Source of the DNA: Erysipelothrix tonsillarum DSM 14972
GTDB lineage: Bacteria; Bacillota_I; Bacilli_A; Erysipelotrichales; Erysipelotrichaceae
NCBI RefSeq assembly: GCF_000373785.1
Contig: NZ_KB892377.1
Location: forward strand, 62,001-126,000
Length of the DNA stretch: 64,000 nt
Direction of reading: 5' to 3'
Part shown: piece after piece, positions 7,894 to 16,985 of the stretch
How the letters are laid out: each line of letters starts with the position of its first letter
How positions within the stretch are numbered: the stretch's first letter is position 1
The notes under the pieces: model-generated
Database searches by the model: none
Seen by the model: the letters and a program-made list of their open reading frames with translations, nothing else
What the model was told of the DNA's origin: nothing
Program-made: the position numbers and the translations under genes

Positions 7894-9345
7894 TTAATTA
7901 ACTTGATTCAATTTATTATTGAAGACTTCTCCCATAACTTGTTCTTCAATCCACTGATTGCCATCTCGCCTTAAAAGATCTTGAGCTGCTAGTGGCCCTG
8001 ATGAATAGGCGTGATAACCCATTGGTTTTTGATTTCCTTTATGTGCAAGGATATCTTCCACTAAACTCCAACTTAATTGAACTTGTTTAAAACTTGCAAA
8101 GAGCGATTGATCGGCATCCATCGCGGCTTTAAGTAAACGTTCATAAGCTTCAGGTGTATTTTCCCGATTCTCGTAATTACAGCTTTGACAGAAATCCATG
8201 AATACAGTTTGATTCTCATGAGTTTGGCCAGGTTTTTTAATATTGAAGCGAAGGTAGACGCCTTCGTCCGGTTGCACCTTGATAATCAAAACATTAGGTT
8301 GTTCGTTTTCTTTTGGTTTGAACTCTATGATAATTTCAGTTGCTCGTTTATGCATCCGTTTTCCAGTCCGAATATAAATGGGTGTATCATTCCATTTTGG
8401 TAACGATGATGCGAGTTTTAAAGCTACATACGTTTCGGTCGTGGAATGGTTGTCCACTTTATCTTCATCTGTATAGGATTTCGAATCATCTTGCGCTTGA
8501 TATTGTCCGTAGACGATGTCTTTCGTGAAGTCATTAATATAGAGACTTTCAAGTACCGTCTCTTGTTCACGATGAATTTCGGTTGCGGTAAAATGATTCG
8601 GTTCGTCCATTAATACGATAGATAAAAGTTGTAACAAGTGGTTTTGAAACATATCTTTTAAAGCACCCGTGTGGTCATAATAATTACCACGATTTTCAAC
8701 TCCTACGGTCTCCGCCGCACTGATTTGAATGTTATTGATGGATGCACCATTCCAGCTGTCCGCAAAAATCATATTGGAGAAGCGGATGGTGAAAATATTT
8801 TGAACCATTTCTTTAGCGACGTAGTGATCGATTCGGAAAATGCGATCTTCATCGAAAATTTGAGTTAAGGTGTCATTAATGTGTACCGCAGATTTTAAAT
8901 CATTTCCAAATGGTTTTTCAATAATGACTTTGCTTTGAGCAACAAGATGATGTTGATTGAGCTTGCATGCAATGGTCTCAAAGAATGAAGGTGCTACAGC
9001 AAAATAATAAAGAATTTGTGCCTTAGGGTCCAAGGATTCAAAAAAACGTTTTAATCGGGGGTAGCCTTCATCTTCAGTAAAAGTCATCTCAAAGTAAGAA
9101 ACAAAACTTAAAAAGTGATCGAGGGTTTCATCTTTGACGGCAAACCGCGCTTGCTCACGAAGCCAAGGTTTGATGAGCTCGTGGTACGCTTGCGTGGTAA
9201 GTGATTGGCGCCCAATGATAACAAGATTAAAGCCGTTTGGCAGGCTGTTTGTTTCAAGTAAGTTATAGAATGCAGGAAGAAGTTTTCGGTAGGTTAAGTC
9301 ACCCGTTCCACCAAAAATGGCAACAATATGATTATTTTGCTTCAT
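7894..9345 (-). CDS. zwf: Glucose-6-phosphate 1-dehydrogenase
   Basis: Catalyses the first oxidative step of the pentose phosphate pathway (glucose 6-phosphate to 6-phosphogluconolactone, making NADPH). The chosen start is the internal ATG giving MKQNNHIVAIFGG, so that the nucleotide motif GGTGDL lies at the N-terminus as in the family; this yields 483 aa. A longer frame to 9420 adds an unconserved extension inside gnd. EKPFG and the active-site RIDHYVAKE are intact. The start overlaps the last 14 bases of gnd, indicating a coupled gnd-zwf operon. Confidence 0.95.
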   Translation of the reverse strand: MKQNNHIVAIFGGTGDLTYRKLLPAFYNLLETNSLPNGFNLVIIGRQSLTTQAYHELIKPWLREQARFAVKDETLDHFLSFVSYFEMTFTEDEGYPRLKRFFESLDPKAQILYYFAVAPSFFETIACKLNQHHLVAQSKVIIEKPFGNDLKSAVHINDTLTQIFDEDRIFRIDHYVAKEMVQNIFTIRFSNMIFADSWNGASINNIQISAAETVGVENRGNYYDHTGALKDMFQNHLLQLLSIVLMDEPNHFTATEIHREQETVLESLYINDFTKDIVYGQYQAQDDSKSYTDEDKVDNHSTTETYVALKLASSLPKWNDTPIYIRTGKRMHKRATEIIIEFKPKENEQPNVLIIKVQPDEGVYLRFNIKKPGQTHENQTVFMDFCQSCNYENRENTPEAYERLLKAAMDADQSLFASFKQVQLSWSLVEDILAHKGNQKPMGYHAYSSGPLAAQDLLRRDGNQWIEEQVMGEVFNNKLNQVN

Positions 9346-10756
9346 TTGTTGGATTCCATTCGTGGTGGAAACTACCTTCTTTATCAACACGTTCGAAAGT
9401 GTGAGCGCCAAAGAGATCACGTTGCGCTTGAATCAAGTTTGCATTTGAGCGACCATTACGATAAGCATCAAAATAGCTGATGGCATTGGTAAATGCTGGG
9501 GCACTGATTCCAGCTTGGATTGCGAGACCACAAACATCGCGCAAGCTGCCTTGATAATCAAGTAAGCTTTCTTTAAAGGAAGCGTCTAACATTAAGTTTT
9601 GGAGTGCAGGATTTACGGTGTATGCATCGGTGATTCGATTTAAGAACTTAGCTCGGATGATGCATCCTTCTCGGAATACTTTCGCGATTGCACCGAAGTC
9701 TAAATCCCATCCATATTCAATGGAGGCATTTTTCATTAAGTCAAAGCCTTGAGCATAGGCAATAATTTTACTTGCATAGAGGGCTTGTCGAACTTGTTCG
9801 ATAAATTCTTCCCGATCGTTTAATTGTATATGAGGTGCTTCATAGTTTAGAATTTCTTGTGCTTGAACACGCTCTTGTTTTTTGGCGGATATAAAACGAG
9901 CAAAAACAGCAGAAGCAAGTAGGGATGCATCCGTGCCAGTGTTTAAGGCTTCCTCAGCGGTCCATTTACCGGTCCCTTTTTGAGCAGCAGTATCTAAAAT
10001 GACATCAACCATGTGCTTGCCTGTACTTGGATCAATCTCCCCAAAAATCTGTGCCGTAATCTCAATCAAGAAGCTATCTAATTCGCCTTGATTCCAATCG
10101 CTAAAGATTTGTTCAAGTTCTTCATTGGTAAAGCCGCCAACGTGTTTTAAAATGGCATAACTTTCGGCAATCAACTGCATGTCTGCATATTCAATACCGT
10201 TATGAACCATTTTAACGTAATGTCCGGCACCATTTTCACCGATGTAAGTACAACAAGGTTCACCTTGTGCTTTAGCCGAAATATCTTCTAAGATTGCGGA
10301 TACGTATTGATAAGCATCCTTACTTCCGCCTGGCATGATTGCTGGGCCGAAACGTGCACCTTCTTCACCACCAGAGATACCAACACCTAAGTAGCGGAAC
10401 CCGAGTGCTTCAATTTCTTGTGTGCGACGAATCGTATCTTTGAAATTTGAGTTTCCACCATCCATGATAATATCGCCTTTGTTGAGTAAAGGAATTAAGT
10501 TTTCGATAACTTTATCAACGGCTGCACCGGCTTTAACCATGAGAATAATTTTACGTGGTGCTTCAAGAGAACTTACAAAATCTTCTAAGGTTTCAAATAG
10601 GCTTAAATTTTCATGTGGGTTTTCTTGGATTACTTTCTGACCTACCGCATATGTACGATTATAAATCGAAACATTATATCCATGATCAGCCATGTTTAGG
10701 GCTAGGTTTGACCCCATAACAGCTAATCCAATAACACCTATATCATTTTTTTTCAT
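9332..10756 (-). CDS. gnd: 6-phosphogluconate dehydrogenase, decarboxylating
   Basis: Converts 6-phosphogluconate to ribulose 5-phosphate plus CO2 and NAD(P)H. The start is the ATG at 10756, five bases after GGAGGT; the TTG at 10768 lies at the edge of that ribosome site and is not used. The product is 474 aa, the usual length. Visible motifs are GLAVMGSNLALNM at the N-terminus, DGGNS, GISGGEEGARFGPAIMPGG and YVKMVHNGIEY (catalytic Lys). It is first in the gnd-zwf pair. Confidence 0.96.
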   Translation of the reverse strand: MKKNDIGVIGLAVMGSNLALNMADHGYNVSIYNRTYAVGQKVIQENPHENLSLFETLEDFVSSLEAPRKIILMVKAGAAVDKVIENLIPLLNKGDIIMDGGNSNFKDTIRRTQEIEALGFRYLGVGISGGEEGARFGPAIMPGGSKDAYQYVSAILEDISAKAQGEPCCTYIGENGAGHYVKMVHNGIEYADMQLIAESYAILKHVGGFTNEELEQIFSDWNQGELDSFLIEITAQIFGEIDPSTGKHMVDVILDTAAQKGTGKWTAEEALNTGTDASLLASAVFARFISAKKQERVQAQEILNYEAPHIQLNDREEFIEQVRQALYASKIIAYAQGFDLMKNASIEYGWDLDFGAIAKVFREGCIIRAKFLNRITDAYTVNPALQNLMLDASFKESLLDYQGSLRDVCGLAIQAGISAPAFTNAISYFDAYRNGRSNANLIQAQRDLFGAHTFERVDKEGSFHHEWNPTNEAK

Positions 10757-10831
10757 AATTACCTCCAAAGTCTATAACTATTGTACAAAAATCTGAACTA
10801 ATAAACTAGCCTTATAACTGAAGCGAAGCAT

Positions 10832-10859
10832 AAAAAAAAACGAGTTTAACTCGTTTTTT
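10832..10859. terminator. gpmA terminator
   Basis: AAAAAACGAGT (10835-10845)/ACTCGTTTTTT (10849-10859) hairpin between the gpmA stop and the gnd leader. It has T runs on both strands. Confidence 0.75.
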
Positions 10860-10862
10860 AGA

Positions 10863-11612
10863 TTATTTAGCTTTACCTTGGTTAGCTACAGCTTCCATTT
10901 TAGCTTTTAAAGCTTCTTGGTCGCCGAGGTAGTATTTGTCTAAGACATTGAAGTCATTATCAAATTCATAAACCAAAGGAACACCTGTAGGAATGTTTAC
11001 CTTCATGATTTCTTCATCACTCATATTGTCAAAATATTTAACAAGTGAACGTAATGAGTTACCATGCGCAACAATAAGAACACGTTTTCCATCTAACATT
11101 TGAGGTTTAATGGTTTCTTCAAAGTAAGGAACAGCACGTTCGATTGTTTCTTTTAATGATTCGTGAAGTGGTAATACATCTTTATCTTCAACGGTACGGT
11201 ATGCTTCCATATTACGGGGTGCACGTTCGTCTGTTGCTTCCAATTCTGGAGGTTTCACATCAAATGAACGTCTCCAAATCAATACTTGCTCTTCACCGTA
11301 TTTAGCAGCTGTTTCAGCTTTATCAAGACCTTGTAACGCACCGTAGTGACGTTCGTTGAGTCTCCAATCTTTAACGATTGGTAACCATGTACGTTCCATT
11401 TCGTTCAAGATATTATCCATAGTGTGGATTGCACGTTTTAAATATGAAGTATAAACGATATCAAAATCGTAACCTTCTTCTTTAAGCATACGTCCACCAA
11501 GTTTAGCTTCTTCTACACCTTTTTCTGAAAGTTCTACGTCAGCCCATCCAGTAAAGAGGTTCTTTTTGTTCCATTCACTTTCACCGTGACGAACTACAAC
11601 TAATTTCATCAT
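10863..11612 (-). CDS. gpmA: 2,3-bisphosphoglycerate-dependent phosphoglycerate mutase
   Basis: Glycolytic enzyme interconverting 3- and 2-phosphoglycerate. The phosphohistidine motif [11 protein letters not shown] is at the N-terminus, followed by [27 protein letters not shown], and the second catalytic His in [11 protein letters not shown]. The start is an ATG 8 bases after AGGAGG (a second ATG follows at 11609), giving 249 aa, the family norm. It appears to be transcribed alone on the minus strand. Confidence 0.95.
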   Translation of the reverse strand: MMKLVVVRHGESEWNKKNLFTGWADVELSEKGVEEAKLGGRMLKEEGYDFDIVYTSYLKRAIHTMDNILNEMERTWLPIVKDWRLNERHYGALQGLDKAETAAKYGEEQVLIWRRSFDVKPPELEATDERAPRNMEAYRTVEDKDVLPLHESLKETIERAVPYFEETIKPQMLDGKRVLIVAHGNSLRSLVKYFDNMSDEEIMKVNIPTGVPLVYEFDNDFNVLDKYYLGDQEALKAKMEAVANQGKAK

Positions 11613-11726
11613 AATCAATTCCTCCTAGTTCTTTACTCATTTTACACCATTCCATTTCTAAAATCTACATTTACCAGACTAGTTCATATATTGGTAAATT
11701 ACACAAACAACTTTAGGGCAAAAGGT

Positions 11727-11756
11727 TTGAAGTAACATAGTCGATGACTATATAAT
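11727..11756 (+). promoter_or_regulatory. Nitroreductase promoter
   Basis: TTGAAG (11727-11732) and TATAAT (11751-11756) with an 18-base spacer, about 40 bp before the start codon. Confidence 0.6.
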
Positions 11757-11794
11757 AGAAAGCGTAAAACATAGTGACCCAGGAGGTAAAAGTC

Positions 11795-12391
11795 ATGACT
11801 AAAATATTTGAAGATTTAGAATTAAGACGTTCACGTTATGGATTGTCGAAAGAAGAAGTCTTAACGGAAGCAGAAGTGGTGGAACTTGTCGAAGCATCCG
11901 TACAACATACGCCATCGGCATTTAATGCTCAAACACAGAGAGCAGTTGTTTTGTTTGGAAAAAACAGTGATACATTTTGGGATTTAACACGTGAGGAATT
12001 ACGCAAAGTTGCTCCTGAAGCAGGATTTGAAAATACGGTTGCTAAATTAGAAAGTTTCAAACAAGGTCAAGGGACCATTCTTTATTATATTGATACTGAT
12101 GTTGTTAAGGGACTTCAAGAGCAGTTTTCACTTTATGCCGATAATTTTCCAATTTGGGCAGAACAAGAAAACGGAATGTTACAACTGGTGACATGGACTG
12201 CACTAGCTGGAGCAGGTCTAGGCGCATCAGTTCAACACTATAATCCACTTGTCGATGCTGTTGCTGCAGAAACCTTCGAGATTCCAGCTAATTGGAAACT
12301 TGTAGCACAAATGCCATTTGGTAAAGCTATTGATGAAGTTCAACCAAAAACATTACAAGATGTTAAAGGAAAAGTTAAAGTTTTTAAATAA
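11795..12391 (+). CDS. Nitroreductase family protein
   Basis: FMN-dependent NAD(P)H oxidoreductase of 198 aa. The start is the ATG 8 bases after AGGAGG; an in-frame GTG at 11774 is upstream of that site. The N-terminal RRSRYGL resembles the RRSxR FMN-binding segment of the family. HTPSAFNAQTQRAVV and the late GAGLGASVQHYNP segment are also typical. Substrates of such enzymes (quinones, nitro compounds, flavins) cannot be predicted. It stands alone between gpmA and a convergent hydrolase. Confidence 0.85.
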   Translation: MTKIFEDLELRRSRYGLSKEEVLTEAEVVELVEASVQHTPSAFNAQTQRAVVLFGKNSDTFWDLTREELRKVAPEAGFENTVAKLESFKQGQGTILYYIDTDVVKGLQEQFSLYADNFPIWAEQENGMLQLVTWTALAGAGLGASVQHYNPLVDAVAAETFEIPANWKLVAQMPFGKAIDEVQPKTLQDVKGKVKVFK

Positions 12392-12414
12392 AAATCAGCG
12401 CATGCGCTGATTTT
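12391..12414. terminator. Bidirectional terminator between nitroreductase and hydrolase
   Basis: Perfect 24-base palindrome AAAATCAGCGCA/TGCGCTGATTTT, just after the nitroreductase stop and just before the stop of the convergent hydrolase gene. Confidence 0.85.
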
Positions 12415-12416
12415 TA

Positions 12417-13196
12417 TTATTCTACTTTATAGATTTGAATGGTATCGTCATCATCGAAGAAATGATAAGCAAGATCAGAAAATGATTCGGGATGTGCGAT
12501 GACGGCAGGATATTTACCGTTTTTAAAGAGGTAGATGGATGTGTGCCGAACTTTTTTTAATAAACAGTTATAAATTTGAATATAATGACTTTTGCGTAGT
12601 CGCTGATCATCTTTGCAACCGGTCAAAAGTAGGGGTGTTCGCAACTTACTCAAATCATCATTAAAATAAGGTTTATTCCCAAATTTTAAAATTGAATCAG
12701 TTTCATTGACTACCATCGAATACCATTTTTTACCGTGGATTCTGCGGAGATTAAGCTTTCCGGGAATGCTTGAAAGCAATTTCTTCCGCTCTTTTTCTAA
12801 TGACTCTAAAAATTGTGGTGTGGACGCTTCACCTTGGAAACTGTCTGCAATGATTTTGTGGATACGTTCAGGTTCTTTTAAGGCGATATTAACCGCAACA
12901 ATTGCACCACCACTCATACCAACCAATTTTACATCGCGATAATCTTTTAAGTGAATGAGTTCTAGAACTTGTGCTGCCTCATAAGCCCAAATATCGAGGG
13001 GGAAGGCATCGATTTGCTCAGATTTTCCATAACCTAAATAATCAATAAGAACAACTTTAAAATCATCTTTATAAAAATCAATGATGGGCTTGAACACATC
13101 AGATGATGATGCATTACCATGAAGGAAAATAAGAGGATCTCCCATTCCGATTTCTTCATAAAAAATATCATGCCCCATAAAATTAAAATAAGACAT
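12417..13196 (-). CDS. Alpha/beta-fold hydrolase
   Basis: Protein of 259 aa with oxyanion-hole HGNASS (about residue 26), nucleophile elbow GMSGG (Ser95), a candidate acid in GCKDDQ (near 196) and a candidate His in IAHPE (near 235). This is a complete catalytic triad of the serine-hydrolase type. There is no signal peptide, so it is likely cytoplasmic. The substrate is unknown; peptidase-, esterase- and lactonase-type activities are all possible. Single gene. Confidence 0.85.
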   Translation of the reverse strand: MSYFNFMGHDIFYEEIGMGDPLIFLHGNASSSDVFKPIIDFYKDDFKVVLIDYLGYGKSEQIDAFPLDIWAYEAAQVLELIHLKDYRDVKLVGMSGGAIVAVNIALKEPERIHKIIADSFQGEASTPQFLESLEKERKKLLSSIPGKLNLRRIHGKKWYSMVVNETDSILKFGNKPYFNDDLSKLRTPLLLTGCKDDQRLRKSHYIQIYNCLLKKVRHTSIYLFKNGKYPAVIAHPESFSDLAYHFFDDDDTIQIYKVE

Positions 13197-13336
13197 ACCG
13201 CAACCTCCAAAATTACAATAGACTCATTATAGCAAACTCTTACCGATAAAACACAAAGAACGATTAAGTTTTCATTTATGCAGAAATACGCAGATAAGTT
13301 GTTTAAGAAAAAAAATCATTAGGATAAAAAAGATTG

Positions 13337-13345
13337 TGTTAAAAT
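13337..13345 (+). promoter_or_regulatory. glmS extended -10 promoter
   Basis: TGtTAAAAT (13337-13345) about 40 bp before the ribozyme. The same sequence precedes pnp. No good -35 is visible. Confidence 0.45.
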
Positions 13346-13374
13346 TGAGTGAGAAAGGAGGTAATGGAGTAGAA

Positions 13375-13495
13375 ATTTAAAAAGCGCCTGGCTCAATTGA
13401 GCGACGAGGAAAGAGGAGAATCGAGATTTCGGCGGATGCCTCTTCGGTTATATGGAATCGTAAGATAAGGACAAATAATACAAATCCCTTATCGG
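13375..13495 (+). ncRNA. glmS ribozyme (glucosamine-6-phosphate-activated self-cleaving riboswitch)
   Basis: The 330-bp gap before glmS carries the conserved ribozyme core: AAGCGCC with the expected cleavage between A13383 and G13384, CGACGAGGA at 13402-13410, and TTTCGGCGGATGCC at about 13427-13440. It lies directly upstream of glmS. In this class the cofactor GlcN6P triggers cleavage of the mRNA leader, which then destabilises the message, giving product feedback on glmS. Confidence 0.95.
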
Positions 13496-13526
13496 CCATA
13501 ATCTAATTAATAGGAGACAATATAAT

Positions 13527-15338
13527 ATGTGTGGAATCGTAGGTTATGTTGGCATGCGCAACGCTGTCGACGTTTTAACTGTGGGATTATCCCACTTAGA
13601 ATATCGTGGTTATGATTCGGTTGGATTAGCAGTCCACGAGAAACATCAGTTGAAGGTTTTTAAAGAGCAAGGAAAAATTAAAAATCTTAAACCTTTGTTG
13701 AAAACAGTACAAGAACGAAATCCAGGATGTGGGATTGGGCATACGCGTTGGGCTACCCACGGGAGTGCTTCTCGAAAAAATGCACATCCTCATGGAACGG
13801 AGCAAGTGGTACTGGTTCATAATGGTATTATCGAGAATTATGTAGAACTAAAAGACGAACTGTTGAGGGAAGGATATCGGTTTACTTCAGAGACGGATTC
13901 CGAAGTTGCAGCAAAATATTTGGATTATCTTAAAACGCAGGCATCGTCAAATCGATTAGCCATCCAAATGTTGTGTGATCGAATTGTAGGAAGTTACGCA
14001 TTTGCCATCTTGTTCGCAGATGAACCGAATGTTATTTATGGTGTGCGGCACGGGAGTCCGTTGTGTATTGGTATTGGAAAACATGAAATGTTTTTGGCTT
14101 CTGATATGTCCCCCATTTTAAGTTATACGAATGAATATGTATTGTTAGAAAATAAAGAAATCGTGCGCATTGAAGCGAATAATTTTGAGGTTTTCGGACC
14201 ACAAAGTAATGAGTTAGTGAATAAAACAATTCATTTTGCAAACTGGCATCAAGAACAAAGTGATTTGGAAGCATTTGACCATTTTATGTTGAAAGAAATT
14301 TATGAGCAACCCGACGTGGTCAAACGAACACTTCGTACATATACGCAGACGGATGAGTTTGGCACAAAGAATATAACATTGCCCATTCCTTGTGATTTTT
14401 TCAAAGGTATTCGAACCATTCATATAATTGGATGTGGGACTGCCCTCTATGCTGGCATGTGTGCTAAACAATGGATAGAAACGCATACGCGTTATCGCGT
14501 GACGACCCATATCGCAAGTGAATTTCGATATCACCCACTAACGCTAACAGACGAAGATTGTGTGCTGTTTATCTCACAGAGTGGGGAAACAGCTGATAGC
14601 CTCGCTTGTTTACGTATGTTGGCGGCGGAAAGCGTTAAAACCATGGGTATTGTGAATACGCAAGGGTCTTCGATTGCCCGTGAAGTGGATGTCTGTCTAT
14701 ATACTTGTGCCGTCTTTGAAAAAGCGGTTGCAAGTACGAAGGCTTATATGGGACAAATAACGCTTCTATATTTGGTGTCATTAATGCTTCAAGAAGGGAC
14801 GCATCCGCATCAAGCGTTGGTGTCGCTCATGGAGTGTGTGGAGGCCCAACATGAAGTGCTGCAATCTCAAGATGTAATTGAAGCATTGGCGAAGAATTAT
14901 GATGATATTTCATCCGTGTTCTTTTTGGGTCGTGGTTTGGATTACACAACTTCAATTGAAGCGTCACTTAAATTGAAAGAAGTTGCCTATATCATAAGTG
15001 ATGCCTATCCTGCGGGAGAATTGAAACATGGAACGCTGGCGTTAATTGATCCTAAGGTGCTGTCGGTAATCACGCTAACGCAGTCTAAAACAAAAGACAA
15101 GACCATCAGCAATCTCCAAGAAATTCAAGCGCGTTCGGGTCAGATTTTATTAATAACAAATGATAAAGAATTGCAGTCATTAGTTGAACATGTTGTGCTT
15201 ATTCCGAGTGTATCGGAAGATTTAATGCCACTTGTATCGATTATTGTCCATCAACTGTTTGCATACTACAGTGCTAAACAGCGTGGCTGTGACATTGATT
15301 GTCCGCGTAATCTCGCAAAATCAGTGACTGTTGAATAA
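13527..15338 (+). CDS. glmS: Glutamine-fructose-6-phosphate aminotransferase
   Basis: Makes glucosamine 6-phosphate for peptidoglycan precursors. The glutaminase half starts with MCGIVGY, so Cys2 becomes the N-terminal nucleophile; HTRWATHG and HNGIIENY follow. Two SIS isomerase domains occupy about residues 290-590 (ISQSGETADSLA; EASLKLKEVAYI). The C-terminal ends NLAKSVTVE, as is usual. The 603 aa length is normal. RBS TAGGAGA precedes the ATG. Controlled by the ribozyme above. Confidence 0.97.
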   Translation: MCGIVGYVGMRNAVDVLTVGLSHLEYRGYDSVGLAVHEKHQLKVFKEQGKIKNLKPLLKTVQERNPGCGIGHTRWATHGSASRKNAHPHGTEQVVLVHNGIIENYVELKDELLREGYRFTSETDSEVAAKYLDYLKTQASSNRLAIQMLCDRIVGSYAFAILFADEPNVIYGVRHGSPLCIGIGKHEMFLASDMSPILSYTNEYVLLENKEIVRIEANNFEVFGPQSNELVNKTIHFANWHQEQSDLEAFDHFMLKEIYEQPDVVKRTLRTYTQTDEFGTKNITLPIPCDFFKGIRTIHIIGCGTALYAGMCAKQWIETHTRYRVTTHIASEFRYHPLTLTDEDCVLFISQSGETADSLACLRMLAAESVKTMGIVNTQGSSIAREVDVCLYTCAVFEKAVASTKAYMGQITLLYLVSLMLQEGTHPHQALVSLMECVEAQHEVLQSQDVIEALAKNYDDISSVFFLGRGLDYTTSIEASLKLKEVAYIISDAYPAGELKHGTLALIDPKVLSVITLTQSKTKDKTISNLQEIQARSGQILLITNDKELQSLVEHVVLIPSVSEDLMPLVSIIVHQLFAYYSAKQRGCDIDCPRNLAKSVTVE

Positions 15339-15362
15339 AAACGTATCATAAGATACGTTTTT
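15337..15362 (+). terminator. glmS terminator
   Basis: AAAAACGTATC (15337-15347)/GATACGTTTTT (15352-15362) around an ATAA loop, followed by T-rich sequence; it overlaps the glmS stop. Confidence 0.85.
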
Positions 15363-15379
15363 ATTTTATTTTTTTCTTC

Positions 15380-15423
15380 TTGTACTCCGGGTAATATTGA
15401 GGTACGATATCGATATACGATAT
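15380..15423 (+). promoter_or_regulatory. PadR gene promoter with CGATAT repeats
   Basis: TTGTAC (15380-15385) and TACGAT (15403-15408) with a 17-base spacer. Three CGATAT copies at 15405, 15411 and 15418 overlap the -10, and ATATCGATAT is a perfect palindrome. This is a likely autoregulatory operator. Confidence 0.55.
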
Positions 15424-15450
15424 TGCAAGAAACATCGATACAGGAGGCGT

Positions 15451-15750
15451 ATGAAACCATTAACAGAACCGATGCTCTTCGTACTGTTGGCACTTAAAGA
15501 GGGCGCGAAATGTGGTACGGAAATTGTCGATTTCGCGCAACACGTAACGCAACAACGTATCAAAATGGGACCTGGAACGTTATATACGATTTTGGCCCGA
15601 TTTGAAGCGGAAGGTTGGATCGTAGAGATTTCAAGAACAGGGCGCATGCGAAAGTATGAAATTACCGCAAAGGGAATGCAAATGTACCATCTTGAACACG
15701 AACGACTTCAAAGTGTTGTGAAGATTATGAATGAATACTCAATAAAGTAA
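15451..15750 (+). CDS. PadR family transcriptional regulator
   Basis: Small winged-helix protein of 99 aa. The start is the ATG five bases after AGGAGG (an upstream in-frame start at 15397 lies in the promoter). PadR features are the N-terminal LTEPMLFVLLAL, GPGTLYTILARFEAEGWI and RKYEITAKG. Regulators of this size often pair with a membrane protein encoded just downstream, as here (12-bp gap), and respond to small hydrophobic or envelope-stress signals. The ligand is unknown. Confidence 0.88.
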   Translation: MKPLTEPMLFVLLALKEGAKCGTEIVDFAQHVTQQRIKMGPGTLYTILARFEAEGWIVEISRTGRMRKYEITAKGMQMYHLEHERLQSVVKIMNEYSIK

Positions 15751-15762
15751 GAGGGGAACTTT

Positions 15763-16923
15763 ATGAAAATAAAATTTAAACCATTGCGTTGGATGGATCA
15801 AATTCCATTAGAAGATTACTGTAATGAAATGCTTCAAACCGGTTATCGAATTATGTTTGCTTGCGGATTTATGATGATATTTAAACGTGTAGATCCAGAA
15901 TACTATCGCGACAAGCAGTGTTATGTTGTTTTGGATACAAATCGCGGTTTGTTTAATCATAATACATCTAAAAATGAAAATAGTAGTGTTCGTAATTTTT
16001 TTGAATCATTCGATTTGGATTATGTGACATCATTTGGTTTTTTAAGTGTTTATATTGGCGATCGTGGATATGAATTATATACCGATGATACAACACAACA
16101 GCGGGAATTTAAACGTTTTTTTCGAGGAAATATAAAATGTGATTTGGTACTGGGTATTATGTATTTGTGTCAGCTTTATATGTTGGCGCCCAAGGCATTT
16201 GAGAGTTCGAGCTATGGACTAGGGTATGTATCGGCATTTGGAAAAAATGGATATTTTATGTTGTTTATAATCACATTATTTTGGTTTTTACATACTGGTC
16301 ATAAGTGGATTGTGGGTACCTATTATCTAAAGAATACTGAAACGATTGTTCAAACTCCAATCCGTGAACGATCGAGCATTAAGCTTTTATCCATGGCTTT
16401 AGTTCTACTAATCATCTCACTGCTATTCTTACAGCCATCGATAAAACCGGTTATTGTTGTTACGATGATGCTTCTTGCGACTTATGTATGGCGCTTGTCT
16501 AATGTCATCATTAAGTCCGACACTCGTTTTAATCGAGTCGGCTATACTTTGCGCTATGTTATGGTTTTCTACTTAATTTCATCAGCCGTGTTTTCGTATG
16601 TTAGACCAACGATATCTGTTGATGAAACGGTGGATTATACAAAGTCACATCTAACGGAAAGTATTTATTTTAATCCTGCTTGTTCGTCAAATAATTTTTA
16701 TGAAAGTGTATTTATTACGACGGGATATTGTCATTATCAAGGGGATAATATAGAATATCTTGAAGTGAAGTCTTCTCCTTTAGATGGTCTGATTCAAAGA
16801 GTTATTGAGAAAGATTATAACTTATCTCGTGGTTTCAACCAAACCCAAGGATGTTCGACGATGGCTCGCGGTGATGCGAAATTATGTAAAGAAGATAATG
16901 TAATTGTGATTACCACACCATAA
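15763..16923 (+). CDS. Membrane protein with DUF2812-like N-terminus, PadR-linked
   Basis: Uncharacterised 386-aa protein. Residues 1-110 look like a soluble domain beginning PLRWMDQIPLEDYCNEMLQTGY, similar in style to the DUF2812 domain (W-x-lE-x-x-L..M...G) that commonly follows PadR genes. About four to five hydrophobic segments follow between residues 130 and 285. A C-terminal tail carries several Cys (CSSNN, CHYQG, GCSTM, CKED) that probably faces outside and could form disulfides. RBS GAGGGG precedes the ATG. Function unknown. Confidence 0.6.
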   Translation: MKIKFKPLRWMDQIPLEDYCNEMLQTGYRIMFACGFMMIFKRVDPEYYRDKQCYVVLDTNRGLFNHNTSKNENSSVRNFFESFDLDYVTSFGFLSVYIGDRGYELYTDDTTQQREFKRFFRGNIKCDLVLGIMYLCQLYMLAPKAFESSSYGLGYVSAFGKNGYFMLFIITLFWFLHTGHKWIVGTYYLKNTETIVQTPIRERSSIKLLSMALVLLIISLLFLQPSIKPVIVVTMMLLATYVWRLSNVIIKSDTRFNRVGYTLRYVMVFYLISSAVFSYVRPTISVDETVDYTKSHLTESIYFNPACSSNNFYESVFITTGYCHYQGDNIEYLEVKSSPLDGLIQRVIEKDYNLSRGFNQTQGCSTMARGDAKLCKEDNVIVITTP

Positions 16924-16948
16924 TTGAAAAATTGTGATCCTGATTGAC

Positions 16949-16979
16949 AAAAAAAAGAGATGCTCGCATCTCTTTTTTT
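16949..16979. terminator. Bidirectional terminator
   Basis: Stem GAGATGC (16957-16963)/GCATCTC (16966-16972), flanked by A8 and T7 runs, between the membrane-protein and pepC genes, which are convergent. Confidence 0.85.
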
Positions 16980-16985
16980 ACTGGT

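Noticed and set aside
9346-9420. N-terminal extension of zwf
   Set aside because: It lies wholly inside gnd, has no family similarity, and the internal ATG puts the nucleotide motif at the normal place.
14032-14534. Antisense open frames within glmS
   Set aside because: They are shadows of a strongly conserved gene, with no ribosome site or recognisable domain.
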